DNA of 64,000 bases, from NCBI GenBank assembly GCA_963798775.1, contig CAWCUK010000004.1, positions 496,001 through 560,000 of the forward strand, given 5' to 3'. Each line of letters begins with the position of its first letter. The first letter of the stretch is position 1. The notes beneath the pieces are model-generated. The model made no database searches. It had not been told where the DNA came from and worked only from the letters and a program-made list of their open reading frames with translations. The translations under genes and the position numbers were made by a program. Origin of the DNA: CAWCUK01 sp963798775. Its GTDB lineage: Bacteria; Bacteroidota; Ignavibacteria; Ignavibacteriales; Ignavibacteriaceae. Below, piece after piece: positions 53,929-62,731 of this stretch.

Positions 53929-55447
53929 TTGAAAAAATTAGCTTTGGTTAGTGTATCCGATAAAACAAAAATTGATGAATTTGCCCGCATTTTAAATGAT
54001 CTTAATTATCAAATAATTGCTACGGGAAATACCGCAAAAAAATTGCGGCAGCTGGAGTTGAGGTAGTTGAAATAAGCGGCCTTACCGGTTTTCCGGAAGT
54101 TTTTAACGGAAGAGTTAAGACTCTTCATCCTAAAATATTCGGCGGAATTCTTTTGAGAAGAGATAATAACAATGATCTTAATGAAGCGGACAAAAATGGA
54201 ATAAATCCGATAGATATTGTTTGTGTAAATCTTTATCCATTCCAAAAAACTGCCGAAAATATAAATTCAAGTTTTGACGATATTATAGAAAATATAGATA
54301 TTGGCGGCCCGAGTTTAATTAGAGCCGCTGCTAAAAATTATAAATTCGTTTCGGTTCTTACCAATCCTTCTCAATACGATGAATTTCTTGAAGAATTAAA
54401 AAACGGTGAAATCAATTCCGGGACAAGAGAAAAACTTGCTTTAGCTGCATTTTCTCATACCGCTGATTATGATACTTACATTTCAAATTATTTGGAGCGG
54501 AAATTTGATAAGGAACCTTCTCATATTCGTGTAAATTTCCCGATAGAGAAAGCATTGCGATACGGTGAAAATCCTCATCAAGAAGCAGCTTTATACGGTA
54601 GTTTTCACAGTTATTTCGATGTATTTCACGGAAAAGAATTATCTTATAATAATATTCTGGATCTAATTTCGGCGGTGGAATTAGTTGAGGATTTGGGTGA
54701 AAATTCCTGCGCGATTATTAAACATAATAATCCCGCGGGAGCCGCAAACGAAATCCACACCTCTTAAAGCTTATACAAGGGCGTTAAAATGCGATCCGGT
54801 TTCTTCTTTCGGCGGTATTGTTGCTTTTACATCTAAGGTAGATGAAAAAGTTGCCGAAAAAATGAATGAAATTTTCTTGGAAATAATTTGCGCTCCGGAT
54901 TTCACGGATGATGCGTTAAAAATTCTTTCTAAAGAAAAGAGACAGAAGGTTATTAAAACAGCTTAAGCCGGTAAGTGGTGAAAAGAAAATTTATAAAAAT
55001 ATTCCCGGCGGTATAATTGTGCAGGATGCCGATAGAATAACTTTAGAAGAAGATAATCTAAAAGTTGTTACTGATAAGCAGCCTACTGATGAAGAACTTG
55101 ATGATCTCCGTTTTGCTTGGATTATTTCTAAACATACAAAATCAAATGCTATTGTTTTTGTTAAAAATAAAGCTACATTAGGAGTGGGCGCGGGACAAAT
55201 GTCCAGAATTGATTCAGCTAAAATAGCTTATATGAAAGCACAGGAACACGGACTTGATTTGAAAGATTCCGTTGCCGCTTCCGATGCTTTTTTCCCTTTT
55301 GCGGATGGTTTATTAGAGATTGTAAAATGCGGCGCTACTTCGGTTATTCAACCCGGCGGCTCGGTTAGAGATTCTGAAGTTATTGATGCTGCAAATAAAA
55401 ATAATATTTCAATGGTTTTTACTGGTATAAGACACTTTAAACACTAA
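53929..55447 (+). CDS. purH: Bifunctional AICAR transformylase / IMP cyclohydrolase, three frame breaks
   Basis: The last two steps to IMP. Starting at TTG 53929 the frame reads KKLALVSVSDKTKIDEFARI to IIATGNTAKK, then breaks in a run of seven A (54036-54042; eight are needed) to continue EVVEISGLTGFPEVFNGRVK. The second break is at 54751-54753 (one A too many; AANESTPLKAYTRALKCDP), the third at 54955-54958 (one A too many; IKQLKPVSGEKKIYKNIPGG). The C-terminal part has the AICARFT signatures KHTKSNAIVFVKN and SDAFFPFADGLLEI. Joined length is ~505 residues, normal for PurH. All three breaks are single-base changes in A runs, so sequencing error is far more likely than decay. Confidence 0.88.
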
Positions 55448-55455
55448 GAGGCTTT

Positions 55456-56481
55456 ATGGGAATTTTTGATTTTTTCTCAGCAGATATCGCGATTGATTTG
55501 GGTACGGCAAACACTTTAATTTATGTTAAGGGAAAAGGAATTGTGTTAAACGAACCTTCTATTGTTGCTTTTGATAAAAATACGAAAAGAATTATCGCTT
55601 TAGGAAATAAAGCAAAAGAAATGCAGGGTAGGGAGCATAAGGAAATTAGAGTAACTCGTCCTATGCGAGACGGAGTTATTGCAGATTTTGAAATTGCGGA
55701 AGGAATGATTCGCGCCTTTATTAAAAAAGTTAGTGCCGGAGCAATTTCAAGCAGAAGGGTTGTAGTTGCGGTTCCCAGCGGTGTTACAGAGGTTGAAAAG
55801 AGAGCGGTTAGAGACAGTGCCGAACATGCCGGCGCAAAAGAAGTACATTTAATTGCCGAACCGATGGCGGCCGCAATTGGAATTGGTATTGATGTTGAGG
55901 CCGCAGTCGGTAATATGATTATAGATATCGGCGGCGGAACTACAGAAATCGCCGTAATCGCGCTCTCGGGAATTGTTAATGAAGAATCAATAAGAATTGC
56001 GGGCGATGAAATGAATTACGCTATTATGCAGTTCTTCAAAAAAAACCATAATATTTTAATTGGTGAAAGAACTGCCGAAGCCATAAAATGCGAAGTGGGT
56101 TCCGCGGTTCCTCTTAAAGAAGAAATTACTATTCAAGTTAAGGGACGTGATTTAGTAGGTGGAATTCCCAAAACCACAGAAGTTAGTTCTGTTGAAATAA
56201 GAGAAGCTCTTAATGAATCTATAGTTCAAATTGTGGATGCTGTAAGGCAGTCGCTTGAAAGAACTCCGCCGGAACTTTCTGCCGATATTCTGGATAGAGG
56301 CGTAATGATAACCGGTGGCGGCGCTTTATTAAAAGGATTGGATGAACGAATTAGAATGGAAACTAATCTTCCCGTTCACGTAGCGGAAGATCCTTTAACC
56401 GCGGTAGTTAGAGGTGCCGGAAAAGTTATTGATAATTTAAATCATTTTTCAAAAGTATTAATCCGCAATAGAAGATATTAA
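55456..56481 (+). CDS. mreB: Rod-shape determining protein MreB
   Basis: A 341-residue actin-like filament protein that guides lateral wall synthesis. Phosphate-1 loop DLGTANTLIYVKGKGIVLNE, phosphate-2 IIDIGGGTTEIAVIALSG and the adenosine motif GVMITGGGALLKGLDERI are intact. First gene of mreBCD-mrdA-rodA; the stop of mreB shares a base with the start of mreC (TAATG). Confidence 0.96.
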   Translation: MGIFDFFSADIAIDLGTANTLIYVKGKGIVLNEPSIVAFDKNTKRIIALGNKAKEMQGREHKEIRVTRPMRDGVIADFEIAEGMIRAFIKKVSAGAISSRRVVVAVPSGVTEVEKRAVRDSAEHAGAKEVHLIAEPMAAAIGIGIDVEAAVGNMIIDIGGGTTEIAVIALSGIVNEESIRIAGDEMNYAIMQFFKKNHNILIGERTAEAIKCEVGSAVPLKEEITIQVKGRDLVGGIPKTTEVSSVEIREALNESIVQIVDAVRQSLERTPPELSADILDRGVMITGGGALLKGLDERIRMETNLPVHVAEDPLTAVVRGAGKVIDNLNHFSKVLIRNRRY

Positions 56482-57318
56482 TGATAAGATTTTTCAGCAG
56501 GATTTGGGAAAATTTTAAAGAATATATTGTCCTTGTTATTTTACTTGTTGCCAGCCTGGCAATTTTACCTTTAAACAAAAAACCGGCCGTTAAAAATAGT
56601 ACGTTCAGTTGCTTTCGGAAGTTTTGCCGTAGTCAGTTCAGTAGTTTCCGATGTTATAAATGTTGCTAAAGTAAAAAGCGAAAATGAACGACTTAGACGC
56701 GCGACTGCAGAGATGATGCTTAAAATTAAGTAGACTGCGGCAGTATGGAATTGAAAATGAGGAATTAAAAAGTTTACTAGGGCTAAAAGATTCTGTCTAC
56801 TTATCCACTTATTCCGGCTCGTATTGTTTCTAAATCTTTATCAAAATCTCAAAGTACTTTTACTTTAAGCGGAGGTAGCAAGCAAGGCGTTAAACCGGGA
56901 ATGCCGGTTATTAATGATCAAGGTTTGGTAGGAATTGGTTTCTTCAACTTCCGATGATTATTCCATTGTTCGAACTTTAAAGAATCTCGAACTAAAATTA
57001 ACCGTAAAAGATGAACGAAGCCGGATTGATGGTATAATGAAATGGAACGGAGATGAACTTGTTATCGTAAATGTACCTAAAACTTATGATGTTGAGCCCG
57101 GTGATAGAATAATTACTTCGGAATTAAGTTCTGTTATCTCTGTTCCTGTTCCTGTAGGTGTTGTTGTTAATCTTAGTAAGGTAGAAACCGGAATTTTTAA
57201 CGAAGTAAAAATTAAACCTTTTGTTGATTTTAATAGGGTTGAACATGTTTTCGTTATCGGAATTGTTGAAAGCAAGCAGAAAAATAATCTTGAATTAAAT
57301 TTTTATAACCTTAAATAA
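56481..57318 (+). CDS. mreC: Rod-shape determining protein MreC, four frame breaks
   Basis: The inner-membrane partner of MreB: N-terminal membrane helix (~14-32; YIVLVILLVASLAILPL), coiled coil (VAKVKSENERLRRATAEM), then beta domains (GGSKQGVKPGMPVINDQGLV; VEPGDRIITSELSSVI). The reading frame has to be changed four times: near 56592-56598, 56722-56725, 56790-56805 and 56936-56939. Each is repaired by removing one base, mostly from an A or G run. Repaired length is ~278 residues, normal for MreC. With mreB, mreD, mrdA and rodA intact around it, assembly error is the simplest explanation. Confidence 0.86.
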
Positions 57319-57320
57319 AT

Positions 57321-57809
57321 ATGCGTTCTGAATATATTGTTTCTATTCTCCTTTTTTTTCCGTTGTTGGTTATACAAACTACTGTTGTTCCGTTTATTTC
57401 CATTAATGGTGTCGTACCGGATTTAATTTTAATTTTCCTCGTATTCTATACTTTAAAAGGAGGTCAAATTTATGGAATGTTGCTTGGATTTCTTTATGGA
57501 TTTCTTTTTGACGTGATTACAGGTAGTTTAATTGGCAGTGCTATGTTGTCAAAAACTTTAGTCGGTTTTATCGCAGGTTATTTCTACAATGAGAATAAAC
57601 AAGAAATTTATTTTAAATCATATTCTTTTGCTCTTATAGTTTTATTATGTTCAGTTGTCGATTCGGTTATTTATTCATTTTTTTCAGCTGTTGATTTAAG
57701 TAAAAATATTTTGCTATTGTTTTTTGAACAGGGGATGCTGCCAGGTTTTTATACTGCAGTAGTTAGTTTAGTTGTTATAATTTTTTATCCCAGAAGGAGC
57801 ATTCGTTAG
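57321..57809 (+). CDS. mreD: Rod-shape determining protein MreD
   Basis: A 162-residue membrane protein with about five helices (FFPLLVIQTTVVPFISING; MLLGFLYGFLFDVITGSLIG). Size and place between mreC and mrdA identify it as MreD. It ends exactly one base before the start of mrdA. Confidence 0.88.
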   Translation: MRSEYIVSILLFFPLLVIQTTVVPFISINGVVPDLILIFLVFYTLKGGQIYGMLLGFLYGFLFDVITGSLIGSAMLSKTLVGFIAGYFYNENKQEIYFKSYSFALIVLLCSVVDSVIYSFFSAVDLSKNILLLFFEQGMLPGFYTAVVSLVVIIFYPRRSIR

Positions 57810-59630
57810 TTGAGATCCGATAATTTTGCTTCAATCCAAAGAAAATCGATTTTATATTTTATTTTAGTGGGATGTTTTGCTTTACTTGTTTTCAGATTGT
57901 TTCAAATGCAAATTGTTCAGCAGCAGTCGTATGATGAAAAATCTGCAAGTAATAGTATTAAAGCAATAGAACAAACTCCGCTGCGTGGTGTGTTTTTAGA
58001 TCGAAATAGAAAAGTTGTTGTTAGTAATGTACCCGCGTATACTCTTAGAATTACCCCCGCCAGTTATGATCGCAAATTAAATAAAGTTATTGAAACGGTT
58101 ATAGGAGCGGATTCCGGATATATCGATAAAATTCTTTTCAATAACAGAATTTATTCTAAATATATTCCTGTTAGAATTAAACGAGGAATTGATTTTAAAG
58201 TTGTTTCCTGGCTTGAGGAAAATGCCGAACATTTGCCCGGTGTGGATTATATTGTTGAAATGCAGCGAGGATACCCTGCTAAAATAATGGGTTCACATAT
58301 GTTTGGCTATACTAAAGAAATTTCACCAAGACAATTAGAAAAAGAAAAAGATTATTATGATCCGGGAGATTATGTGGGACATTCCGGTCTTGAAAAAACT
58401 TACGAAAAATATCTTCGCGGAGAAAAAGGATATAATTATGTTTTAGTTGATTCTCGAAGAAAAGAAATCGGAAAATTTAAAGACGGTACAGAAGATAAAG
58501 CGTCGGTAAAAGGCCATGATCTTCTTCTTTCTATCGACGCGGACGTTCAAAGGGCAGCGGAAGAAGCGTTTAAGGGTTTACGCGGTGCGGCTGTAGCAAT
58601 TCAGCCAAGTACAGGCGAGGTGCTTGCTCTTGTAAGTGCGCCCGATTATGATTTAAACCAGTTTTCGTATGTCACCTCAAGAGATTTTCTAAATAAACTT
58701 TATACAGACCCCGATAAACCCTCTTTTAATAGAGCTACTATGTCCGTTAAGCCTCCGGGATCTACATATAAAATTTTGGCAGCAATCGCCGCTTTAGATT
58801 TGGGAGTTATAAATACAAATACAACTTTTTTCTGTAACGGCGGTTTTTATTTCGGAAGGACTTTTAGATGCCATGGTTCTCACGGCTCATTAAATGTTGT
58901 TCACGCAATTGAAAAATCGTGTAATGTTTTTTTCTACAATCTTATTTATAAAATTGGATTGGATAAATGGGCGGATTACGGCCATCGTTTTGGTTTCGGC
59001 GAAAAAACGGGAATTGATATAGGCGAAGAAGTACCGGGTTTAATACCTAATTCAAGTTATTATGAAAAAATTTATGGTAAAGATTGGCCGCGAAGCATTA
59101 TGGCCAGTCTGGGCATAGGCCAAGGCGAAGTTAGTGTTACACCTTTGCAGCTGGCAAAATATACCGCGTTAATAGCTAATGACGGAGTTTCATATACTCC
59201 TCACCTGGTGAAAGGTTATATCGATGATAATACAAAAGAAGTAGTTCCGTTTCATTTTGATAAAATAGATACAAAAGTAGATAAGAAAGTTTTTGATACT
59301 GTAAAAGAAGGTATGTTTTTAGTAGTAAATGGTGCCGGAACAGCAACAGGTATAAGACTTAGTGATTTAAAAATTGCCGGTAAAACCGGAACCGCTCAAA
59401 ATCCGCATGGAAAAGACCATGCGTTATTTATTGGATTCGCTCCTTATGATAATCCTCAAATAGCCGTGGCCGTTATTGTAGAAAATATAGGTTTCGGAGG
59501 TACCTGGGCCGCGCCTATTGCTCAGAAAATGATCGAAGCGTTTTTGCAGAAAGATAAATTAAAAGATAACGATAAACAGGCTATACCGGAATTAAATGAT
59601 AAAATACTAGGAGCTTCACTTGCGCATTGA
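57810..59630 (+). CDS. mrdA: Penicillin-binding protein 2 (elongasome transpeptidase)
   Basis: A 606-residue class B penicillin-binding protein: N-terminal membrane helix (~14-32), pedestal domain, transpeptidase domain with SxxK (Ser318-Thr-Tyr-Lys321 in VKPPGSTYKILAAIA), SCN in IEKSCNVFFYNL, and KTG (Lys525; IAGKTGTAQNPHGKDHALF). It cross-links lateral wall peptidoglycan with RodA. Start is TTG 57810, immediately after the mreD stop. Its end overlaps rodA by 11 bases. Confidence 0.95.
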   Translation: MRSDNFASIQRKSILYFILVGCFALLVFRLFQMQIVQQQSYDEKSASNSIKAIEQTPLRGVFLDRNRKVVVSNVPAYTLRITPASYDRKLNKVIETVIGADSGYIDKILFNNRIYSKYIPVRIKRGIDFKVVSWLEENAEHLPGVDYIVEMQRGYPAKIMGSHMFGYTKEISPRQLEKEKDYYDPGDYVGHSGLEKTYEKYLRGEKGYNYVLVDSRRKEIGKFKDGTEDKASVKGHDLLLSIDADVQRAAEEAFKGLRGAAVAIQPSTGEVLALVSAPDYDLNQFSYVTSRDFLNKLYTDPDKPSFNRATMSVKPPGSTYKILAAIAALDLGVINTNTTFFCNGGFYFGRTFRCHGSHGSLNVVHAIEKSCNVFFYNLIYKIGLDKWADYGHRFGFGEKTGIDIGEEVPGLIPNSSYYEKIYGKDWPRSIMASLGIGQGEVSVTPLQLAKYTALIANDGVSYTPHLVKGYIDDNTKEVVPFHFDKIDTKVDKKVFDTVKEGMFLVVNGAGTATGIRLSDLKIAGKTGTAQNPHGKDHALFIGFAPYDNPQIAVAVIVENIGFGGTWAAPIAQKMIEAFLQKDKLKDNDKQAIPELNDKILGASLAH

Positions 59631-60849
59631 TTATAAATTAAAAGATAAATTTGATTTAGGTTTATTTATACCCGTCATTTTATTGATTGGAATCGGGCTT
59701 GCGGCAATTTATAGCTCCACTTTAAATAATCCTTCCGCCGCAGGAAACTTTAATAAGCAGTTAGTTTGGGGCGCAGGCTCTGTAATAATATTTTTTGTTA
59801 TTTATTCCTTACCGACAAATACTTTTAAATTAATTTCTATGCCCGCGTATCTTATCTCCTTATTCTTGCTAATTGCGGTAATAGTAATAGGGCATAAAGT
59901 TTCCGGTGCTAAAAGTTGGTTAGACCTTGGGCCATTTGGTTTTCAGCCCTCAGAGTTCGCTAAAATAGGTACTATTCTTGCGCTTGCCTCTTTTTTAAGT
60001 AAAAAAAATACTGATATCGATTCTTTTAAAGATATAATTTTGGGTTTAGTAATCGGAATGATTCCAGTTGCCTTAATTCTTCTAGAACCTGATATGGGAA
60101 CTGCGATCGTTTTTATGGGACTGATTTTAACAATGATATTTTGGAAAGGGATTAGTCTTTTTTGGCTCTTTGTTGTACTTTCCCCTGCGTTTGTTGCCGT
60201 AAGTTCATTATTCGGTACAATATATTTTTTCGGAGCTTTAATTCTGGTCGGTGTAGGATTAATATTTTTTAGAAAAGATATTATTTTCAGCGGTTCTATT
60301 TTTGCGCTTAATCTTGGTGCCGGATTTTTTGCCGATTATGTTTATAGAGCGCTAAAGCCTCATCAGCAGAAGAGAATTCAATCTTTTATAGATCCGATGG
60401 CTGATCCGCTTGGTTCTGGATATAATGCTATTCAAGCTAAAGTTGCCATCGGTTCCGGCGGAATTTTCGGAAAAGGCTTTCTTCACGGCAATCAAACTCA
60501 GCTTCAATTTATTCCGGAACAGTGGACCGATTTTATTTATTGTGTAATAGGTGAAGAATTTGGATTTATAGGTACTGTTTTTACATTGGTTCTGTTTTTA
60601 TTAATCTTACTTAGAATAATGAAAATAGCAATAGGTACAAAAGATGAGTTTTTAAGTTTAGTTTTGATAGGTATTTTTTCTGTCTATTTTATTCACCTTA
60701 TGGTAAATGTGGGAATGGTTATCGGAATTATGCCGGTTATCGGAATTCCGCTGCCATTCGTTAGCTACGGCGGAAGTTCTCTTTTAGTGAATATGTTTAT
60801 GCTTGGAATTGTAGCAAATGTTTATAGGACCAGAAAAGATTACACGTAA
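59620..60849 (+). CDS. rodA: Peptidoglycan glycosyltransferase RodA
   Basis: A 409-residue SEDS-family membrane enzyme with ~10 helices that polymerises glycan strands with PBP2. Signatures: WLDLGPFGFQPSEFAKIG, LLEPDMGTAIVFM, and GKGFLHGNQTQLQFIPEQWT with the conserved later VSYGGSSLLVNM. Start is TTG 59620, overlapping the end of mrdA, so the pair is translationally coupled. Confidence 0.95.
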   Translation: MRIDYKLKDKFDLGLFIPVILLIGIGLAAIYSSTLNNPSAAGNFNKQLVWGAGSVIIFFVIYSLPTNTFKLISMPAYLISLFLLIAVIVIGHKVSGAKSWLDLGPFGFQPSEFAKIGTILALASFLSKKNTDIDSFKDIILGLVIGMIPVALILLEPDMGTAIVFMGLILTMIFWKGISLFWLFVVLSPAFVAVSSLFGTIYFFGALILVGVGLIFFRKDIIFSGSIFALNLGAGFFADYVYRALKPHQQKRIQSFIDPMADPLGSGYNAIQAKVAIGSGGIFGKGFLHGNQTQLQFIPEQWTDFIYCVIGEEFGFIGTVFTLVLFLLILLRIMKIAIGTKDEFLSLVLIGIFSVYFIHLMVNVGMVIGIMPVIGIPLPFVSYGGSSLLVNMFMLGIVANVYRTRKDYT

Positions 60850-60884
60850 TAAATCAAACTTTTTAAATTCCTTAAGGAGGCTGT

Positions 60885-61421
60885 TTGATACTTACCGATA
60901 AAAAAATTTTACAAGAAATAGAAAACGGCAGTATTGTTATTGATCCGTTCAATAGGGAAAATTTGGGCACTAATAGTTATGATGTACACCTCGGCAAATA
61001 TCTTGCGATTTATGAAAATGATATTCTTGATGCCAGAGTTCATAATAAAATTAGAAGATTTGAAATTCCCGATGATGGTTTTATTCTTCTTCCGTCAAAA
61101 TTGTATTTGGGAGTAACCGAGGAATATACAGAAACCAGAAATTATGTGCCTTTTTTAGAAGGAAAATCCAGCATAGGCAGATTAGGCATCGATATCCATT
61201 CAACTGCGGGTAAAGGCGATGCGGGTTTTTGTAATACTTGGACTTTAGAAATCTCAGTTAAACAGCCGGTAAAAATATATAGTGGTATGCCGATCGGACA
61301 AATAATTTATTTTCAGATTTCCGGCGAAATTGAAGTGCCTTATAACGCAAAGCAAAACGCAAAATATAACGAGCGCACCATATTTCCGGTTGAATCTATG
61401 ATGTTTAAAAATTTTAAATAA
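60885..61421 (+). CDS. dcd: dCTP deaminase
   Basis: A 178-residue trimeric enzyme turning dCTP into dUTP. Family motifs are NLGTNSYDVHLGKYL, EGKSSIGRLGIDIHSTAGKG and GFCNTWTLEISV (catalytic Glu). The start is TTG 60885, three bases after an AAGGAGGCTG site; no ATG fits. Whether it also has dUTPase activity cannot be told. It ends one base before pyrF. Confidence 0.93.
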   Translation: MILTDKKILQEIENGSIVIDPFNRENLGTNSYDVHLGKYLAIYENDILDARVHNKIRRFEIPDDGFILLPSKLYLGVTEEYTETRNYVPFLEGKSSIGRLGIDIHSTAGKGDAGFCNTWTLEISVKQPVKIYSGMPIGQIIYFQISGEIEVPYNAKQNAKYNERTIFPVESMMFKNFK

Positions 61422-61422
61422 T

Positions 61423-62234
61423 ATGACTGCTTTAGAAAAATTATCGGGACAAAATAAAAATGGAAAATTTATCTGTGTCGGATTAGATCCCGATATAGAT
61501 AAAATACCCGAACATTTAAAAGAATATAAAAATCCCATTTTAGAATTTAATAAAGCCATTATTGATTCTACAAAAAATGACGCGGCTGCTTATAAACTAA
61601 ATTTTGCGTTTTATGAAAAAGACGGCGCGGATGGTTTTAAAACTTTAAAAGAAACACTTGCTTTAATTCCAAAGGATGTTTTGATTATCGGTGACGCAAA
61701 AAGGGGAGACATTGGCAACACTTCAAATATGTACGCAAAGTCTATTTTTCAATATTTCCGCTGCGATGCTTCTACAATTCATCCTTATATGGGGGCGGAT
61801 TCGGTTCTTCCTTTCTTAGAAGATGAAACAAAATTAAATTTTATTCTCGCACTTACTTCTAATCCCGGTGCCAGCGATTTTGAAAAATTAAAATTAGATG
61901 ACGGAACATTTTTATTTCAATCAGTAATAAAAAAGGTTATTGAATGGAATAAAAAGAAAAATTGCGGAATAGTTTTCGGCGCGACAAAAAGTGATGAATT
62001 GAAGGATAATATTTCTCTTTTAAAGATCTGCCGGTACTTTTACCTGGAGTAGGCGCGCAAGGTGGAAGTCTTGCGGATATAGTTCAAATTTTTAAAGAAG
62101 CAAATAGAAAAAATTATTTGGTAAACGTCAGTCGCGGTATTATCTACAAAAGCAAAGATAAAAATTTTTCTGAGGCAGCTGCTACTGAATTGAAAGAACT
62201 AAATAAAACAGTAACTAAAATATTGAATGAGTGA
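61423..62234 (+). CDS. pyrF: Orotidine 5'-phosphate decarboxylase (type 2), one frame break near 62023
   Basis: The last step of UMP synthesis. ICVGLDPDIDKIPEHLKEYK, the catalytic LIIGDAKRGDIGNTSNMYAK and NFILALTSNPGASDF define the subfamily-2 enzyme. The frame breaks in ATTTCTCTTTTAAAGATC at ~62022-62024; adding one A continues KDLPVLLPGVGAQGGSL and NYLVNVSRGIIY to the stop at 62234. Joined length is ~270 residues, normal for this subfamily. Probably an assembly indel. Its end overlaps the following GTG start by four bases. Confidence 0.9.
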
Positions 62235-62719
62235 AAAAATATTTATTCTTCATTTTACTATTAATTCTTTTATTAGTAAGTTTTCTTAACATTAAAGAAA
62301 CTTCTATTAAAAAACGGAATGTAATGTTAGAAGAAAAATTAAATGTAACTTCAGATGATTCCATTCTTGACGATGAACTCGACGAAACTCCGCAAGCATT
62401 ATTCCCGGAAGTATACAATGTTGCTAATCTAAAAATTGATACCAAACTACCGATATTAAAATTTTATAATTTAGAAGATTCAATAACTACAAAAAATTCA
62501 AGCATAAAAATTTCGGTACAAGTACCATCAAAAATAAGAAGAACAGATCTTTATCTTTTTGTAAATAAAAAGAAAATAGATATGTTTTATCAGGTTTCTT
62601 CTGGTAAATATGAATTTAAAAATGTAAGTTTAATAAACGGGGAGAACCTAATCGAATTATTTTATCGAATAGGTAATAAGAGATCCTCATCAATTTATTC
62701 TGTAATTAATAAAGAGTAA
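62231..62719 (+). CDS. Hypothetical membrane-anchored protein (162 aa)
   Basis: A 162-residue protein: N-terminal helix (~3-20), then an acidic linker (DDSILDDELDETPQ) and a C-terminal ~80-residue strand-rich region (TKNSSIKISVQVPSKIRRT; NVSLINGENLIELFYRIG) that looks like a single Ig-like fold. I do not recognise the family. Start GTG 62231 overlaps the pyrF stop by four bases (GTGA), implying coupling. Confidence 0.7.
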   Translation: MKKYLFFILLLILLLVSFLNIKETSIKKRNVMLEEKLNVTSDDSILDDELDETPQALFPEVYNVANLKIDTKLPILKFYNLEDSITTKNSSIKISVQVPSKIRRTDLYLFVNKKKIDMFYQVSSGKYEFKNVSLINGENLIELFYRIGNKRSSSIYSVINKE

Positions 62720-62731
62720 ATAGGATCCTAA

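Noticed and set aside
53929..55447. Programmed frameshifting in purH
   Set aside because: Breaks are in opposite directions at unrelated A runs, with no shared slippery site; similar breaks in many genes point to error.
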